A stretch of DNA of 64,000 nucleotides from JACVRW01 sp963826165 (GTDB lineage: Bacteria; Actinomycetota; Thermoleophilia; Solirubrobacterales; Thermoleophilaceae): assembly GCA_963826165.1 (NCBI GenBank), contig CAWGWC010000014.1, forward strand, positions 62,001 through 126,000, read 5' to 3'. The notes beneath the pieces are model-generated. The model did no database searches. It was not told where the DNA came from and was given only the letters and a program-made list of their open reading frames with translations. Numbering within the stretch: position 1 is the first letter of the stretch; the number at the start of each line of letters is the position of its first letter. Shown here one piece after another: positions 1 through 7,486 of the stretch. Made by a program: the position numbers and the translations under genes.

Positions 1-1111
1 TTGCGCTCCACGTCCACCGCCAGGCCGAGGCTGGCCGAGCCCGGCGCGACGCGCAGCGGCTTGCCGTCCTGTTCCGAGTAGGCGTGGCCCATCACCGGCA
101 TGTCGCGAGCGGCCTGGACCACGGCCCAGGCGATCAGATGGGTGAACGAGAGCTTGCGGCCGCTCGCCTTCACGTCCCTGCGCCGCGCGTCCAGCACGTC
201 CACGGGCAGGGTGCGGAAGCTGGTGGCCGTCGGTATCGACCGGCTCTCGTTCATGAAGCGCACGAGCGTGGCCGCGGGGCCGCGGATGGGGGTGGTGTCG
301 GCTTCGGGCGGGGCGGCGGGCGCGGCGGCGCCGCCGTTGCCCTCCACGGCCGCCAGCACGTCCTCCTTGGTCACCCGACCGCGTGGGCCCGAGCCACTGA
401 TGACGCTCAGGTCGAGCCCGTGCGCAGTCGCCATGCGCGCGGCGACGGGAGTGGCGTTTTCGCCGTTGCCCGACGCCGGCGCTCCTCGACCGGCGTGGCC
501 GCCGGCTCGGCCTTCGGCTGCACCGGGCCGTTTCCGGAGGCCGGCGCCGCCTCGGCGCCCGCGGCGATCCTGCACAGGATCGAGCCCACGGAAACCGTCT
601 CGTCGGACTGGGCGAGGATCTCCTTCACCGTCCCGGCCACCGGAGAGGGCACCTCGGCGTCCACCTTGTCGGTGGAGATCTCCACGAGGGGGTCGTCGAC
701 GGCCACCGTGTCGCCCGGCCCGACCCTCCAGTCGAGCACGGTCCCCTCGGCCACCGAATCGCCCATCTCGGGGAAGGCGACGTCCACGAGCTCGCCGCTG
801 CCGGCCTCGTCCTCGTCGGGCGCCGGTGGGCTCTCGTCCTCCTCGGCAGGGGGCGCGTCGCTCGTCTCGATCTCGCCGAGGACGGCGCCCACCTGAACAA
901 GCGAGTCCGGCTCGGCCAGGATCTTCACCAGAGTGCCGGCCACGGGGGCGGGCACCTCGGCATCCACCTTGTCGGTGGAGATCTCGACCAGCGGCTCGTC
1001 GGCCTCCACCCGGTCGCCCACCTGTTTGCGCCACTCGAGGACAGTTCCCTCGGTCACGGACTCGCCCATTTGGGGCATGGTGATCTGCACGGTCGTTACC
1101 GGCGCGGCCAT
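1..1111 (-). CDS. Dihydrolipoamide acyltransferase (E2), partial and frameshifted
   Basis: E2 core of a 2-oxoacid dehydrogenase complex (2-oxoglutarate or branched-chain type), which moves acyl groups from lipoyl-lysine to CoA. The N-terminus has two lipoyl domains, each with the EISTDKVDAEVP motif; the lipoylated lysines are K48 and K149. An Ala/Pro/Glu-rich linker follows. The reading frame then breaks near 475-485: the upstream frame reaches a stop at 407, while the homologous continuation (an ATPVAARMA segment, then a subunit-binding motif SGSGPRGRVTKEDV) lies in another minus-strand frame and runs off the left edge, so the catalytic HxxxD end is not visible. Start ATG at 1111; a minus-strand TACAGT lies 9 nt upstream. 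The break falls in the linker and may be a sequence error. The substrate class cannot be decided from this part. Confidence 0.85.
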
Positions 1112-1171
1112 TCGGGTTCAACTGTACCCCTGCGGTGGCCCGGTATCGCTTCACAAGTAGCGTGGCGCCCG

Positions 1172-2770
1172 ATGACCGGCCGAAAGCTCAAGTTCTGGGG
1201 CTGGGGCTATGAGGACCAGCAGCCCTCGTACGACGAGGTGCGCGCCACCGTGGACGCCTCGCGCGCCCATCTCGGCTTCCCGCCGGCGGAGGCCGAGCGA
1301 CCGGTCGAGCTCGACGCGCTCGAGCTGCCCCGGCCCAGGCTGCAGGCTCCCTCGGCACTGGCGCCGATCTGCCGCAGCGACCCGTACGAGCGCGCCCTCC
1401 ACGCCTACGGCCGCGCGTACCGCGACGTGGTCCGGGCGTTTCGCGGCCGCTTCGATCACCCACCCGACGTGGTGGCCCACCCCACGAGCGAGGCCGAGCT
1501 CGAAGCCGTGCTCGCGTGGTGCGAGGAGGCCGGGGCGGCCGCCATCCCGTTCGGGGGCGGCACGAGCGTCGTGGGGGGCGTGGAGGCGGCCGGCGGAGCC
1601 GACTATGCCGGCGTCGTGACCGTCGACCTCAAGCGGCTCGACCGCGTGCTCGAGATCGACCGGACCTCGCTGGCCGCCCGCATCCAGGGCGGCGCCACCG
1701 GGCCTGGGCTGGAGGCGCAGCTGCGCGAGCACGGCCTCACGCTGCGCCACTACCCGCAGTCATTCGAGTACTCCACCCTGGGCGGCTGGATCGCCACCCG
1801 GGCCGGAGGCCACTTCGCCACGCTGGCCACGCACATCGACGACTTCGTGGAGTCGGTGCGGGCGCTCACGCCCAGGGGCGTCTGGGAGAGCCGTCGCTTG
1901 CCGGGGTCGGGTGCCGGCCCGAGCCCCGACCGGATGCTGATCGGCTCCGAGGGGATTCTCGGTGTGATCACCGAGGCCTGGGTGCGCGTGCGCGAGCGGG
2001 CGCGCTTTCGCGCCTCGGCGGGCGTGACCTTCGGCTCGTTCGCCGAGGGGGCCGCGGCGGTCCGGGAGCTGGCCCAGTCCGGGCTTCACCCTTCCAACTG
2101 CCGCCTGCTAGACCCCGGCGAGGCGGCGCTCACCGGCGCCGCGCAGGACGGGGAGGCGCTGCTCGTGCTCGGCTTCGAGTCCGCCGACCATCCGCTCGAG
2201 GCCTGGATGGACCGCGCCGTCGAGCTGTGCCGGGACCACGGGGGAGAGCTGCCGGAGCCCCCGCGGGTGGGCGAGCGCACCGCGTCAACGGACGCCTGGC
2301 GCGACTCGTTCCTGCAGATGCCCTACCTGCGCGACACGTTCGTGGCCGGCGGGATCATGGCGGAGACGTTCGAGTCGGCCGTCACCTGGGACCGATTCGA
2401 GACGTTCGTGGACGAGGTGCGCCGGCGCACGGTTGCCGCCCTGGGCGAAGGGTCGGTGACATGTCGCCTCACGCACGCCTATCCGGACGGCGCGGCTCCC
2501 TACTTCACCGTGCTCGCCCCGGCCCGCCGCGGCGCCGAGGTGGATCAGTGGGACGAGGTCAAGCAGGCGGCCTCCGAGGCGATCATCGATGCGGGTGGCA
2601 CCATCACTCACCACCACGCCGTGGGCCGCGACCATCGACCCTGGTACGACCGGCAGCGTCCCGAGCCCTTCGCGGCGGCGCTGGCCGCGGCCAAGGCGGC
2701 CGTCGATCCCGCGGGCATCCTCAACCCCGGAGTGCTGATCCCGCCGCAGCAGTCGCCAGTGCAGCCCTGA
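1172..2770 (+). CDS. FAD-linked oxidase, alkylglycerone-phosphate-synthase-like
   Basis: A 532-residue flavoprotein of the FAD-binding oxidase class (VAO/PCMH fold). The FAD pyrophosphate loop FGGGTSVVGG is near residue 127, and HYPQSFEYSTLGGWIATRAG near residue 192 is characteristic of the alkyl-dihydroxyacetone-phosphate synthase branch. The C-terminal cap domain ends with the ITHHHAVGRDH stretch that these enzymes use around the flavin. ATG 1172 is preferred over upstream starts because homology begins there and TAGCGT ends 8 nt before it, suggesting a (near-)leaderless transcript. The gene is followed after 12 nt by an MBL hydrolase on the same strand. True ether-lipid synthesis is not shown; many actinobacterial relatives are annotated only as FAD-binding oxidoreductases. 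Confidence 0.85.
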   Translation: MTGRKLKFWGWGYEDQQPSYDEVRATVDASRAHLGFPPAEAERPVELDALELPRPRLQAPSALAPICRSDPYERALHAYGRAYRDVVRAFRGRFDHPPDVVAHPTSEAELEAVLAWCEEAGAAAIPFGGGTSVVGGVEAAGGADYAGVVTVDLKRLDRVLEIDRTSLAARIQGGATGPGLEAQLREHGLTLRHYPQSFEYSTLGGWIATRAGGHFATLATHIDDFVESVRALTPRGVWESRRLPGSGAGPSPDRMLIGSEGILGVITEAWVRVRERARFRASAGVTFGSFAEGAAAVRELAQSGLHPSNCRLLDPGEAALTGAAQDGEALLVLGFESADHPLEAWMDRAVELCRDHGGELPEPPRVGERTASTDAWRDSFLQMPYLRDTFVAGGIMAETFESAVTWDRFETFVDEVRRRTVAALGEGSVTCRLTHAYPDGAAPYFTVLAPARRGAEVDQWDEVKQAASEAIIDAGGTITHHHAVGRDHRPWYDRQRPEPFAAALAAAKAAVDPAGILNPGVLIPPQQSPVQP

Positions 2771-2782
2771 GATGATCTCCGC

Positions 2783-3790
2783 GTGAACGCACGGCGCCGA
2801 GAACTGGCCCGCGCCGACCGCGTGCTCCCGGGACTCTGGCGGCTGCGCCTGCCGCTGCCCTGGCCCGGGGTGCCGCACGGCAACGCCTACGCCATCGCCG
2901 CCGGCGACGGGATCGTGCTGGTGGACACGGGCATCCACGAGCCCGGCTCGATGCGCCAGCTCGAGCGCGCCCTCGACCAGGCCGGCCTGAGCGTGGAGCA
3001 CGTTCGGCTCGTGGTGTGCACCCACGCCCACTCCGACCACTACGGCCAGGCCGGTCCCATCGTCCACGCCACCGGTTCCGAGCTGTGGATGCACCCGGAC
3101 CATCAGCACATGACCCGAGCAGCAGAGGATCCCGACCAGGCCTTCGAGCGGCGCTTCGAGATCGCCCGCCAGAGCGGCGTCCCCGCCGAGGCGCTCGCGG
3201 CCTACCGCGAGTCCGGGCGCGGCCGCAACTTCGGCATCGCGGAGATCATCGAGCCGCACCGCGACCTCGTGCCGGGCGTGGAGGTGGAGACCGACCTCGG
3301 CACGTGGCAGGTGCATGAGACGCCCGGCCACGCGCCGTCCCACGTGGTGCTCCACCAGCCCGAGCGGGAGCTGCTGCTGTCCGGGGATCACCTGCTGGGC
3401 CGCGTGTCGCTCTACTACGACTACGGCTATTCGCCCGACCCGGCCGGCGAGTTCCTGAACAGCCTCGACGTGGTCGACGAGCTCGACGTCCAGCTGATCC
3501 TCGCCGGCCACGGAAGGCCGGTGCGCGACGCGACCGCCCTGATCGAGGCCAACCGCCGCGCCGTCCACGAGCGCATCGAGCGGGTCCGGGTGGCGTTGTC
3601 CGGCGGCCCGGTCCCGGCCTTCGACGTGGTCCCGCAGATGCTCGACCACGAGCTGCCCGGTCCGATGATGATCGGCTGGGGGCTGAGCGAGGCGCTCTGC
3701 TACCTGCGCCACCTGGAGCTCGACGGCGAGGTGGAGCGCCTCGAGGAGGATGACGGGGACGAAAGCGAGCGCTGGGCCCTGGCGGCCTAG
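2783..3790 (+). CDS. MBL-fold metallo-hydrolase
   Basis: A 335-residue metallo-beta-lactamase-fold hydrolase (glyoxalase II/RNase Z-like superfamily). It carries the metal motif THAHSDH near residue 79, a later GDHLL aspartate/histidine site and a C-terminal LAGHGRPV histidine; these are the expected dinuclear-metal ligands. A helical C-terminal extension of about 90 residues, typical of the larger MBL hydrolases, follows. The start is GTG 2783, 12 nt after the preceding oxidase, so the two are probably cotranscribed. A strong hairpin directly follows the stop. The substrate cannot be inferred. Confidence 0.85.
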   Translation: MNARRRELARADRVLPGLWRLRLPLPWPGVPHGNAYAIAAGDGIVLVDTGIHEPGSMRQLERALDQAGLSVEHVRLVVCTHAHSDHYGQAGPIVHATGSELWMHPDHQHMTRAAEDPDQAFERRFEIARQSGVPAEALAAYRESGRGRNFGIAEIIEPHRDLVPGVEVETDLGTWQVHETPGHAPSHVVLHQPERELLLSGDHLLGRVSLYYDYGYSPDPAGEFLNSLDVVDELDVQLILAGHGRPVRDATALIEANRRAVHERIERVRVALSGGPVPAFDVVPQMLDHELPGPMMIGWGLSEALCYLRHLELDGEVERLEEDDGDESERWALAA

Positions 3791-3812
3791 GCGCGCCGCC
3801 GGCCCGGCGCGC
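3791..3812 (+). terminator. GC-rich hairpin ending the oxidase/MBL transcript
   Basis: Perfect 8-bp inverted repeat GCGCGCCG / CGGCGCGC with a 6-nt loop, starting at the base after the MBL stop codon and followed by a short T run (GTTTCCC). Typical of weak-U-tract actinobacterial terminators. Confidence 0.7.
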
Positions 3813-3835
3813 GTTTCCCGTTAGAGGAGGGGTCT

Positions 3836-3904
3836 ATGAAGAAACGACGACATATGACACGGATCGTCAGGGACCCCCCCGGGCTAGTTCCCGCGGAGCG
3901 GTAG
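3836..3904 (+). CDS. Candidate 22-residue micro-ORF
   Basis: A short ORF, MKKRRHMTRIVRDPPGLVPAER, beginning 3-4 nt after an unusually good Shine-Dalgarno (AGAGGAGGGG, 3823-3832). It sits between the hairpin terminator and the 3' end of metF on the other strand. The peptide is very basic with no membrane segment. It is unlike any family I recognise. Small, isolated ORFs in GC-rich DNA are often chance, so support rests almost wholly on the ribosome-binding site. Confidence 0.3.
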   Translation: MKKRRHMTRIVRDPPGLVPAER

Positions 3905-3957
3905 GAGCCCTCCCCGGTCCGTATCCAAGTCTCCTGGCGCCGCCATCGGCGCGGAGC

Positions 3958-4854
3958 CTAGATCGTGGCCCGCGCCCGCGTCCAGGGATGCGCCGCGCGC
4001 AGCGCCGCCAGGATGGCCCGCGTTGCGGGCGAGCGGTTGAGCGTGTAGAAGTGGATCCCGGGCGCGCCCCGCGCCAGGAGATCGGAGCACTGGAGGGTCG
4101 CGTAAGCGACTCCGAGCTCTGCAACCGCTTCCGGGTCGTCGGCGCGCCCGTCGAGCTGCGCGGTCAGGTCCGCGGGGATGGTGGCCCCGCACATCTCGGT
4201 GAAGCGCTTGATCTGCCCGTAGTTGGTGATGGGCATGATGCCCGGGATGATCGGCACCTCGATGCCGGCCGCGCGGGCCTCCTCGACGTACGCGAAGTAC
4301 GAGTCGTTGTCGAAGAAGAGCTGGGTGATGAGAAAGCCGGCCCCTGCGTCGGCCTTGTCACGCGCATAGCCGAGGTCGCTGGCGCGGTCGGGCGCGTCGG
4401 GGTGGATCTCCGGGAAGCAGGCCGCCCCCACGCAGAAGTCGAAGCGCTCGCGGATCAGGCGGATGAGGTCGATCGAATAGCTCAGGCCGCCCGGGTGCGG
4501 CTGCCATTCGGTCTCCCCGCGGGGCGGATCGCCGCGCAGGGCCAGGACGTTCTCGATCCCCGCCGCCTCGATTTCGCTGAGGATGTCCACGATCCGGTCC
4601 GCGGGCTCGCCCACGCAGGAGAGGTGGGCCATGGCCTCGATGCCCAGCTCCTGCTTGATCGACTTGGTGATCTCCACGGTCCGGTTGCGCGTGGTGCCAC
4701 CGGCGCCGTAGGTCACCGAGACATAGTCGGGCGAGTCGTCCTTCAGGGTCTCGAGCGTGCCCTCGAGCGTCCGCCGGCCCTCATCGGTCTTTGGGGGAAA
4801 GAACTCGAACGAGAACACCGGCCGGCGCTCGTCCAGAAGTCGGTCGATCCGCAT
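3958..4854 (-). CDS. metF: Methylenetetrahydrofolate reductase
   Basis: A 298-residue TIM-barrel flavoprotein that reduces 5,10-methylene-THF to 5-methyl-THF for methionine synthesis. Family hallmarks are FSFEFFPPKTDEG at the N-terminus, VSVTYGAGGTTR (folate/FAD site), the ALRGDPP motif and the QLFFDNDSY stretch. Length matches bacterial MetF (about 290-310). The start ATG at 4854 is preceded by a perfect 10-bp inverted repeat 19-44 nt upstream that could be an operator or a hairpin. The gene is downstream of, and co-directional with, a sigma/anti-sigma pair but separated by that palindrome, so it need not belong to the same transcript. Confidence 0.95.
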   Translation of the reverse strand: MRIDRLLDERRPVFSFEFFPPKTDEGRRTLEGTLETLKDDSPDYVSVTYGAGGTTRNRTVEITKSIKQELGIEAMAHLSCVGEPADRIVDILSEIEAAGIENVLALRGDPPRGETEWQPHPGGLSYSIDLIRLIRERFDFCVGAACFPEIHPDAPDRASDLGYARDKADAGAGFLITQLFFDNDSYFAYVEEARAAGIEVPIIPGIMPITNYGQIKRFTEMCGATIPADLTAQLDGRADDPEAVAELGVAYATLQCSDLLARGAPGIHFYTLNRSPATRAILAALRAAHPWTRARATI

Positions 4855-4872
4855 GCCGGATCAGGCTAACAC

Positions 4873-4898
4873 AACCTTGACAAACTCGTGTCAAGGTT
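4873..4898. promoter_or_regulatory. Perfect palindrome upstream of metF
   Basis: AACCTTGACA and TGTCAAGGTT form perfect 10-bp arms around a 6-nt centre. It overlaps the stop codon of the anti-sigma gene and lies 19-44 nt before the metF start. It is either an operator for a dimeric regulator of metF or a hairpin between the two genes. No U-tract follows on the minus strand, which favours a DNA-binding site. Confidence 0.55.
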
Positions 4899-5610
4899 GC
4901 GGCGACGAGTTCGAACGCAGCACGTCTGGGCCGCTCGGCGCGGGATCGCCGTCGCCGGGCTCGGCGGTCACGGCCAGGCCCGGGTACTCGGCGGGATCCA
5001 CGGCGGCGGTGAAGCGGACGTCGGAGCGTCCCTGCTCGTCCGGGTGGAATGTGCCCGCGGAGATCCGGTCGGGCTGCCCCGGGCGGTCGCCGGGGCCGAC
5101 GAACCAGAGTTCGTAGTACTCGCCCTTGGGCAGGATCCGCAGGTCGCCGGTGCGGAAGTCGATCACGCGCCCGATACCTGTCTTCGAGACGGTCGCCTCC
5201 GCGGTCGCACCTCCGGGCGCCTGCAGGGTGGCCTCGACCTCCTTGACGCCGGGCAGGCCGTCATCGCCGCCGCCGAGCATGGCTCCCAGGAGGACGCCGG
5301 CGGCCAGGGCCACCGCCAGTCCGCCGGCGAGCGCGGGACGGCTGAGCCGCCGGCGACGCGAGCGCGCGGGCGCGGGAGCCGTCGCGGGAGCCGCCCGGTG
5401 GCGGGGCGGCGCGACCTCGGCGGCCGGGACGTGGCCGTTCAGGCCGGCGGTTCGGATAGCGGCGAGCGTGCGCGTCTCGAGCTCGAACGGTGGCGCGGGT
5501 GCGGGGGGCGCGGCGCGGGCGAGCAGCCCGGCGATGTCCTCCACCTCGGCCCGGTCCGGGCCGTCGAGGCCGTCGAGCAGCCGCGCGCGGATGTCGCGGC
5601 GGTCAGGCAA
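4891..5610 (-). CDS. RskA-like anti-sigma factor (no zinc motif)
   Basis: Predicted single-pass membrane anti-sigma factor of about 239 residues. The cytoplasmic N-terminal part (RARLLDGLDGPDRAEVEDIA) lacks the HxxxCxxC zinc-binding motif. A Pro/Ala/Arg linker, one transmembrane helix (LAGGLAVALAAGVLLGAML) and an extracytoplasmic RskA C-terminal domain with YYELWFVGPGDRP and the SAGTF motif follow. The start is probably TTG 5610, which overlaps the end of the sigma gene and follows a GAGAGGG ribosome site; an ATG at 5664 inside the sigma gene is possible. Coupling to the sigma gene is the standard layout for a cognate pair. The inducing signal is unknown. Confidence 0.8.
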   Translation of the reverse strand: MPDRRDIRARLLDGLDGPDRAEVEDIAGLLARAAPPAPAPPFELETRTLAAIRTAGLNGHVPAAEVAPPRHRAAPATAPAPARSRRRRLSRPALAGGLAVALAAGVLLGAMLGGGDDGLPGVKEVEATLQAPGGATAEATVSKTGIGRVIDFRTGDLRILPKGEYYELWFVGPGDRPGQPDRISAGTFHPDEQGRSDVRFTAAVDPAEYPGLAVTAEPGDGDPAPSGPDVLRSNSSPQP

Positions 5611-6181
5611 GGAGCCCTCTCTGCTCGAGCTCCAGCTTGAGCGCCCTGAGGCCATAGAAGGCACGGGTCTTGACCGTCCCGACCGGGATTCGGAGGCGCC
5701 GGGCGATCTCCGCCTGGCCGAGGTCCTCGTCGACCATCAGCTCGAGCACCTCGCGGTGCTTGGACGAGATCGCGTTGAGCGCCTCACGCACGTCGAGCGC
5801 GAGCAGCAGGGCTTCGTAGGCCTCGCCCTCGAGCAGGTCGAGCTGCTGATCCGGGGCGCTTCCGGTGGGTAGAGGACGTGAGGCCGAGCGGCGCAGCAGA
5901 TCCACCGCCGCACGGCGCGCAATCGTGAAGATCCAGGTTCGCGCGCTGCCCCGGTCGGGGTCGAAGCGCGGGGCGCTTCGCCACAGCCGGACGAAGGTCT
6001 CCTGCACGAGCTCCTCGGCCATGCCGCTATCGCCCGTGAGCCGGAGGCCGAGGCCATACAGCCGCGACGAGTAGCGGCGGTACAGGTCCACCAGGGGCTC
6101 ACCGTGATCGCCCGCCGCGACGAGGCCGAGGAGGTTGGTCTCTTCGGTCGTGGCGGCCAGGGTGGTCGTGTTGCTGCGCAT
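5603..6181 (-). CDS. ECF RNA polymerase sigma factor (SigK-like)
   Basis: A 192-residue group 4 sigma factor. Region 2 is seen at LYRRYSSRLYGLGLRLTG...AEELVQETFVRLW and TWIFTIARRAAVDLLRR; region 4 is EVLELMVDEDLGQAEIARRL with the helix-turn-helix RIPVGTVKTRAFYGLRAL. Only regions 2 and 4 are present, as expected for ECF members. It is translationally coupled to its anti-sigma factor. A TGAACC-N16-CGAAT element 28-54 nt upstream matches elements before the second sigma gene in this window, suggesting autoregulation. Confidence 0.9.
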   Translation of the reverse strand: MRSNTTTLAATTEETNLLGLVAAGDHGEPLVDLYRRYSSRLYGLGLRLTGDSGMAEELVQETFVRLWRSAPRFDPDRGSARTWIFTIARRAAVDLLRRSASRPLPTGSAPDQQLDLLEGEAYEALLLALDVREALNAISSKHREVLELMVDEDLGQAEIARRLRIPVGTVKTRAFYGLRALKLELEQRGLLA

Positions 6182-6208
6182 GGAGGGACGGGGGGTCCTG
6201 CCCTGTCC

Positions 6209-6235
6209 ATTCGCAGTGCCACCCCGATCGGTTCA
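6209..6235 (-). promoter_or_regulatory. Candidate ECF promoter for the first sigma gene
   Basis: On the minus strand TGAACC, 16 nt, then CGAAT, ending 27 nt before the sigma start codon. The same bases and exact spacing recur at 28214-28240 and, with one change in the first box, at 26924-26950. Confidence 0.6.
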
Positions 6236-6247
6236 CCGCGCGAGACC

Positions 6248-6535
6248 TCATTTCTCTTCGGGCGGCAGGATGTCGAGGCCGGTGGCCACCGTCTCCCGGC
6301 CGGCGAGGCGGTACTGCACGTCCACCGAGTCGTTCTTGCCGTACGAGCCGAAGAGCCCGAAGAACATCGCCGTCCAGCGGCCCGCGCCCAGCTTCTCCTT
6401 CTCGAGCGGCTTGCTGAACAGCAGCTGCCCTCCGTCGACCCGGTAATCCTCGCCCTCCCGCTGTGGCACGCCGTTGACGAACACCCGGTACGGGGGCTCG
6501 GCGCCACGCGGGAGCTTCACTCGCCAGACCGTCAT
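6248..6535 (-). CDS. Conserved-looking small protein, function unknown
   Basis: A 95-residue soluble protein (MTVWRVKLPRGAEPPYRV...) with an alternating hydrophobic/polar pattern suggesting a small beta-rich fold (FVNGVPQREGEDYRVDGG looks like two hairpins). No membrane segment or metal motif. Its ATG overlaps the stop of the gene at 6532-6870 by the ATGA arrangement, so the two are translationally coupled and likely act together. I do not recognise the family. Confidence 0.7.
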   Translation of the reverse strand: MTVWRVKLPRGAEPPYRVFVNGVPQREGEDYRVDGGQLLFSKPLEKEKLGAGRWTAMFFGLFGSYGKNDSVDVQYRLAGRETVATGLDILPPEEK

Positions 6536-6870
6536 CCTGCCTCCAGTGCCCGGCGAAGGGCCTGGTAGGCCGTCTCGCGCCGGCGCTGCTCGACGAGGCG
6601 GCGCCTCACGCGGCCCGTGAAGGCCTCACTGGAGCCGTCGCCGCGCACATCCACGCCGGCCCTGAGCCCGCGGCCGGACAGCTCGAGGCGCGCCACCACC
6701 TGCTGAACGGGCTCGAGCTTGCGAATCATCGTGCCGCCGCGCGGGCGAGTGTGGGCGGTGCGCTCGAGCTCGGCCCCGCGTTGCTCGATCGCTCCGAGCG
6801 CCGCCGGCAGGTCGGCGTAACGCTCGCGGGTCACCTTGGCACCGTGACGTATCGTGAGCGTGTACGGCAT
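6532..6870 (-). CDS. Small conserved-type protein, function unknown
   Basis: A 112-residue protein beginning MPYTLTIRHGAKVTRERY. The N-terminal half looks like a beta-alpha unit; the C-terminus is strongly basic and helical (RRRLVEQRRRETAYQALRRALE). I chose ATG 6870 rather than a far upstream start at 7023 because the extra residues would be antisense to the MOSC gene. It is first in a two-gene unit with the 95-residue protein downstream. Its start codon overlaps the MOSC start region on the opposite strand. No function assigned. Confidence 0.65.
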   Translation of the reverse strand: MPYTLTIRHGAKVTRERYADLPAALGAIEQRGAELERTAHTRPRGGTMIRKLEPVQQVVARLELSGRGLRAGVDVRGDGSSEAFTGRVRRRLVEQRRRETAYQALRRALEAG

Positions 6871-7486
6871 GCCGGGGAGCGTACTTTCAGTGAACGTCGC
6901 CGAGATCCGCGAGGTCTCCCGCGGCGGTGTCACGGCCAAGACCGGAATTTGGAAGCTCCCGGTGGCCGGACCCGTGGCCGTTCGTGGGGTGAACGTGGAA
7001 GGTGACGAACAGGCCGACCGCACCGTCCACGGCGGCCCCCATAAGGCCGTCTACTCCTACGCGCGGGAGGACATCGACTGGTGGGAGAGCGAGCTCGGCA
7101 CCGAGCTGCGTCACGGCGCGTTCGGCGAGAACCTGACCCTGAGTGGAGTAGACGTGAGCGGTGCGTTGATCGGAGAGCGCTGGCAGATCGGCTCCGTGCT
7201 GCTCGAGGTATCCGAGCCGCGCTTTCCCTGCTGGAAGCTCGGCGTGCGCTTCGGCGATCCGCACATGCTCAGGCGCTTTGCCAAAGCGCTGCGCCCGGGC
7301 GCCTATCTGCGCATCGCCGAGGAGGGCCGGTTCGAGGCCGGCGATGCTGTCGAGATCGTCTCGCGGCCAGAGCACGACCTCACCATCCATGAGTTCGCGC
7401 GGGTCTACCTCGAAGACCACTCGCAGCTGGCCCGTCTGCTGATCCCGGAGGTGTCGGAAGACTGGCGGGGCTGGGCGCGCCGCTAG
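6869..7486 (+). CDS. MOSC domain protein (YiiM-like)
   Basis: A 205-residue MOSC (molybdenum cofactor sulfurase C-terminal) domain protein. The motif VNVEGDEQADRTVHGGPHKA matches the YiiM branch, and the conserved cysteine is in RFPCWKLGVRF. YiiM relatives use molybdenum cofactor to reduce N-hydroxylated compounds; here that role is inferred from family only. It is next to moaA, the first enzyme of cofactor synthesis, transcribed toward it, and the two stop codons share the palindrome CTAG. Possible starts are ATG 6869, ATG 6854 or an internal GTG (6890); the first overlaps the divergent gene's start. Confidence 0.85.
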   Translation: MPGSVLSVNVAEIREVSRGGVTAKTGIWKLPVAGPVAVRGVNVEGDEQADRTVHGGPHKAVYSYAREDIDWWESELGTELRHGAFGENLTLSGVDVSGALIGERWQIGSVLLEVSEPRFPCWKLGVRFGDPHMLRRFAKALRPGAYLRIAEEGRFEAGDAVEIVSRPEHDLTIHEFARVYLEDHSQLARLLIPEVSEDWRGWARR

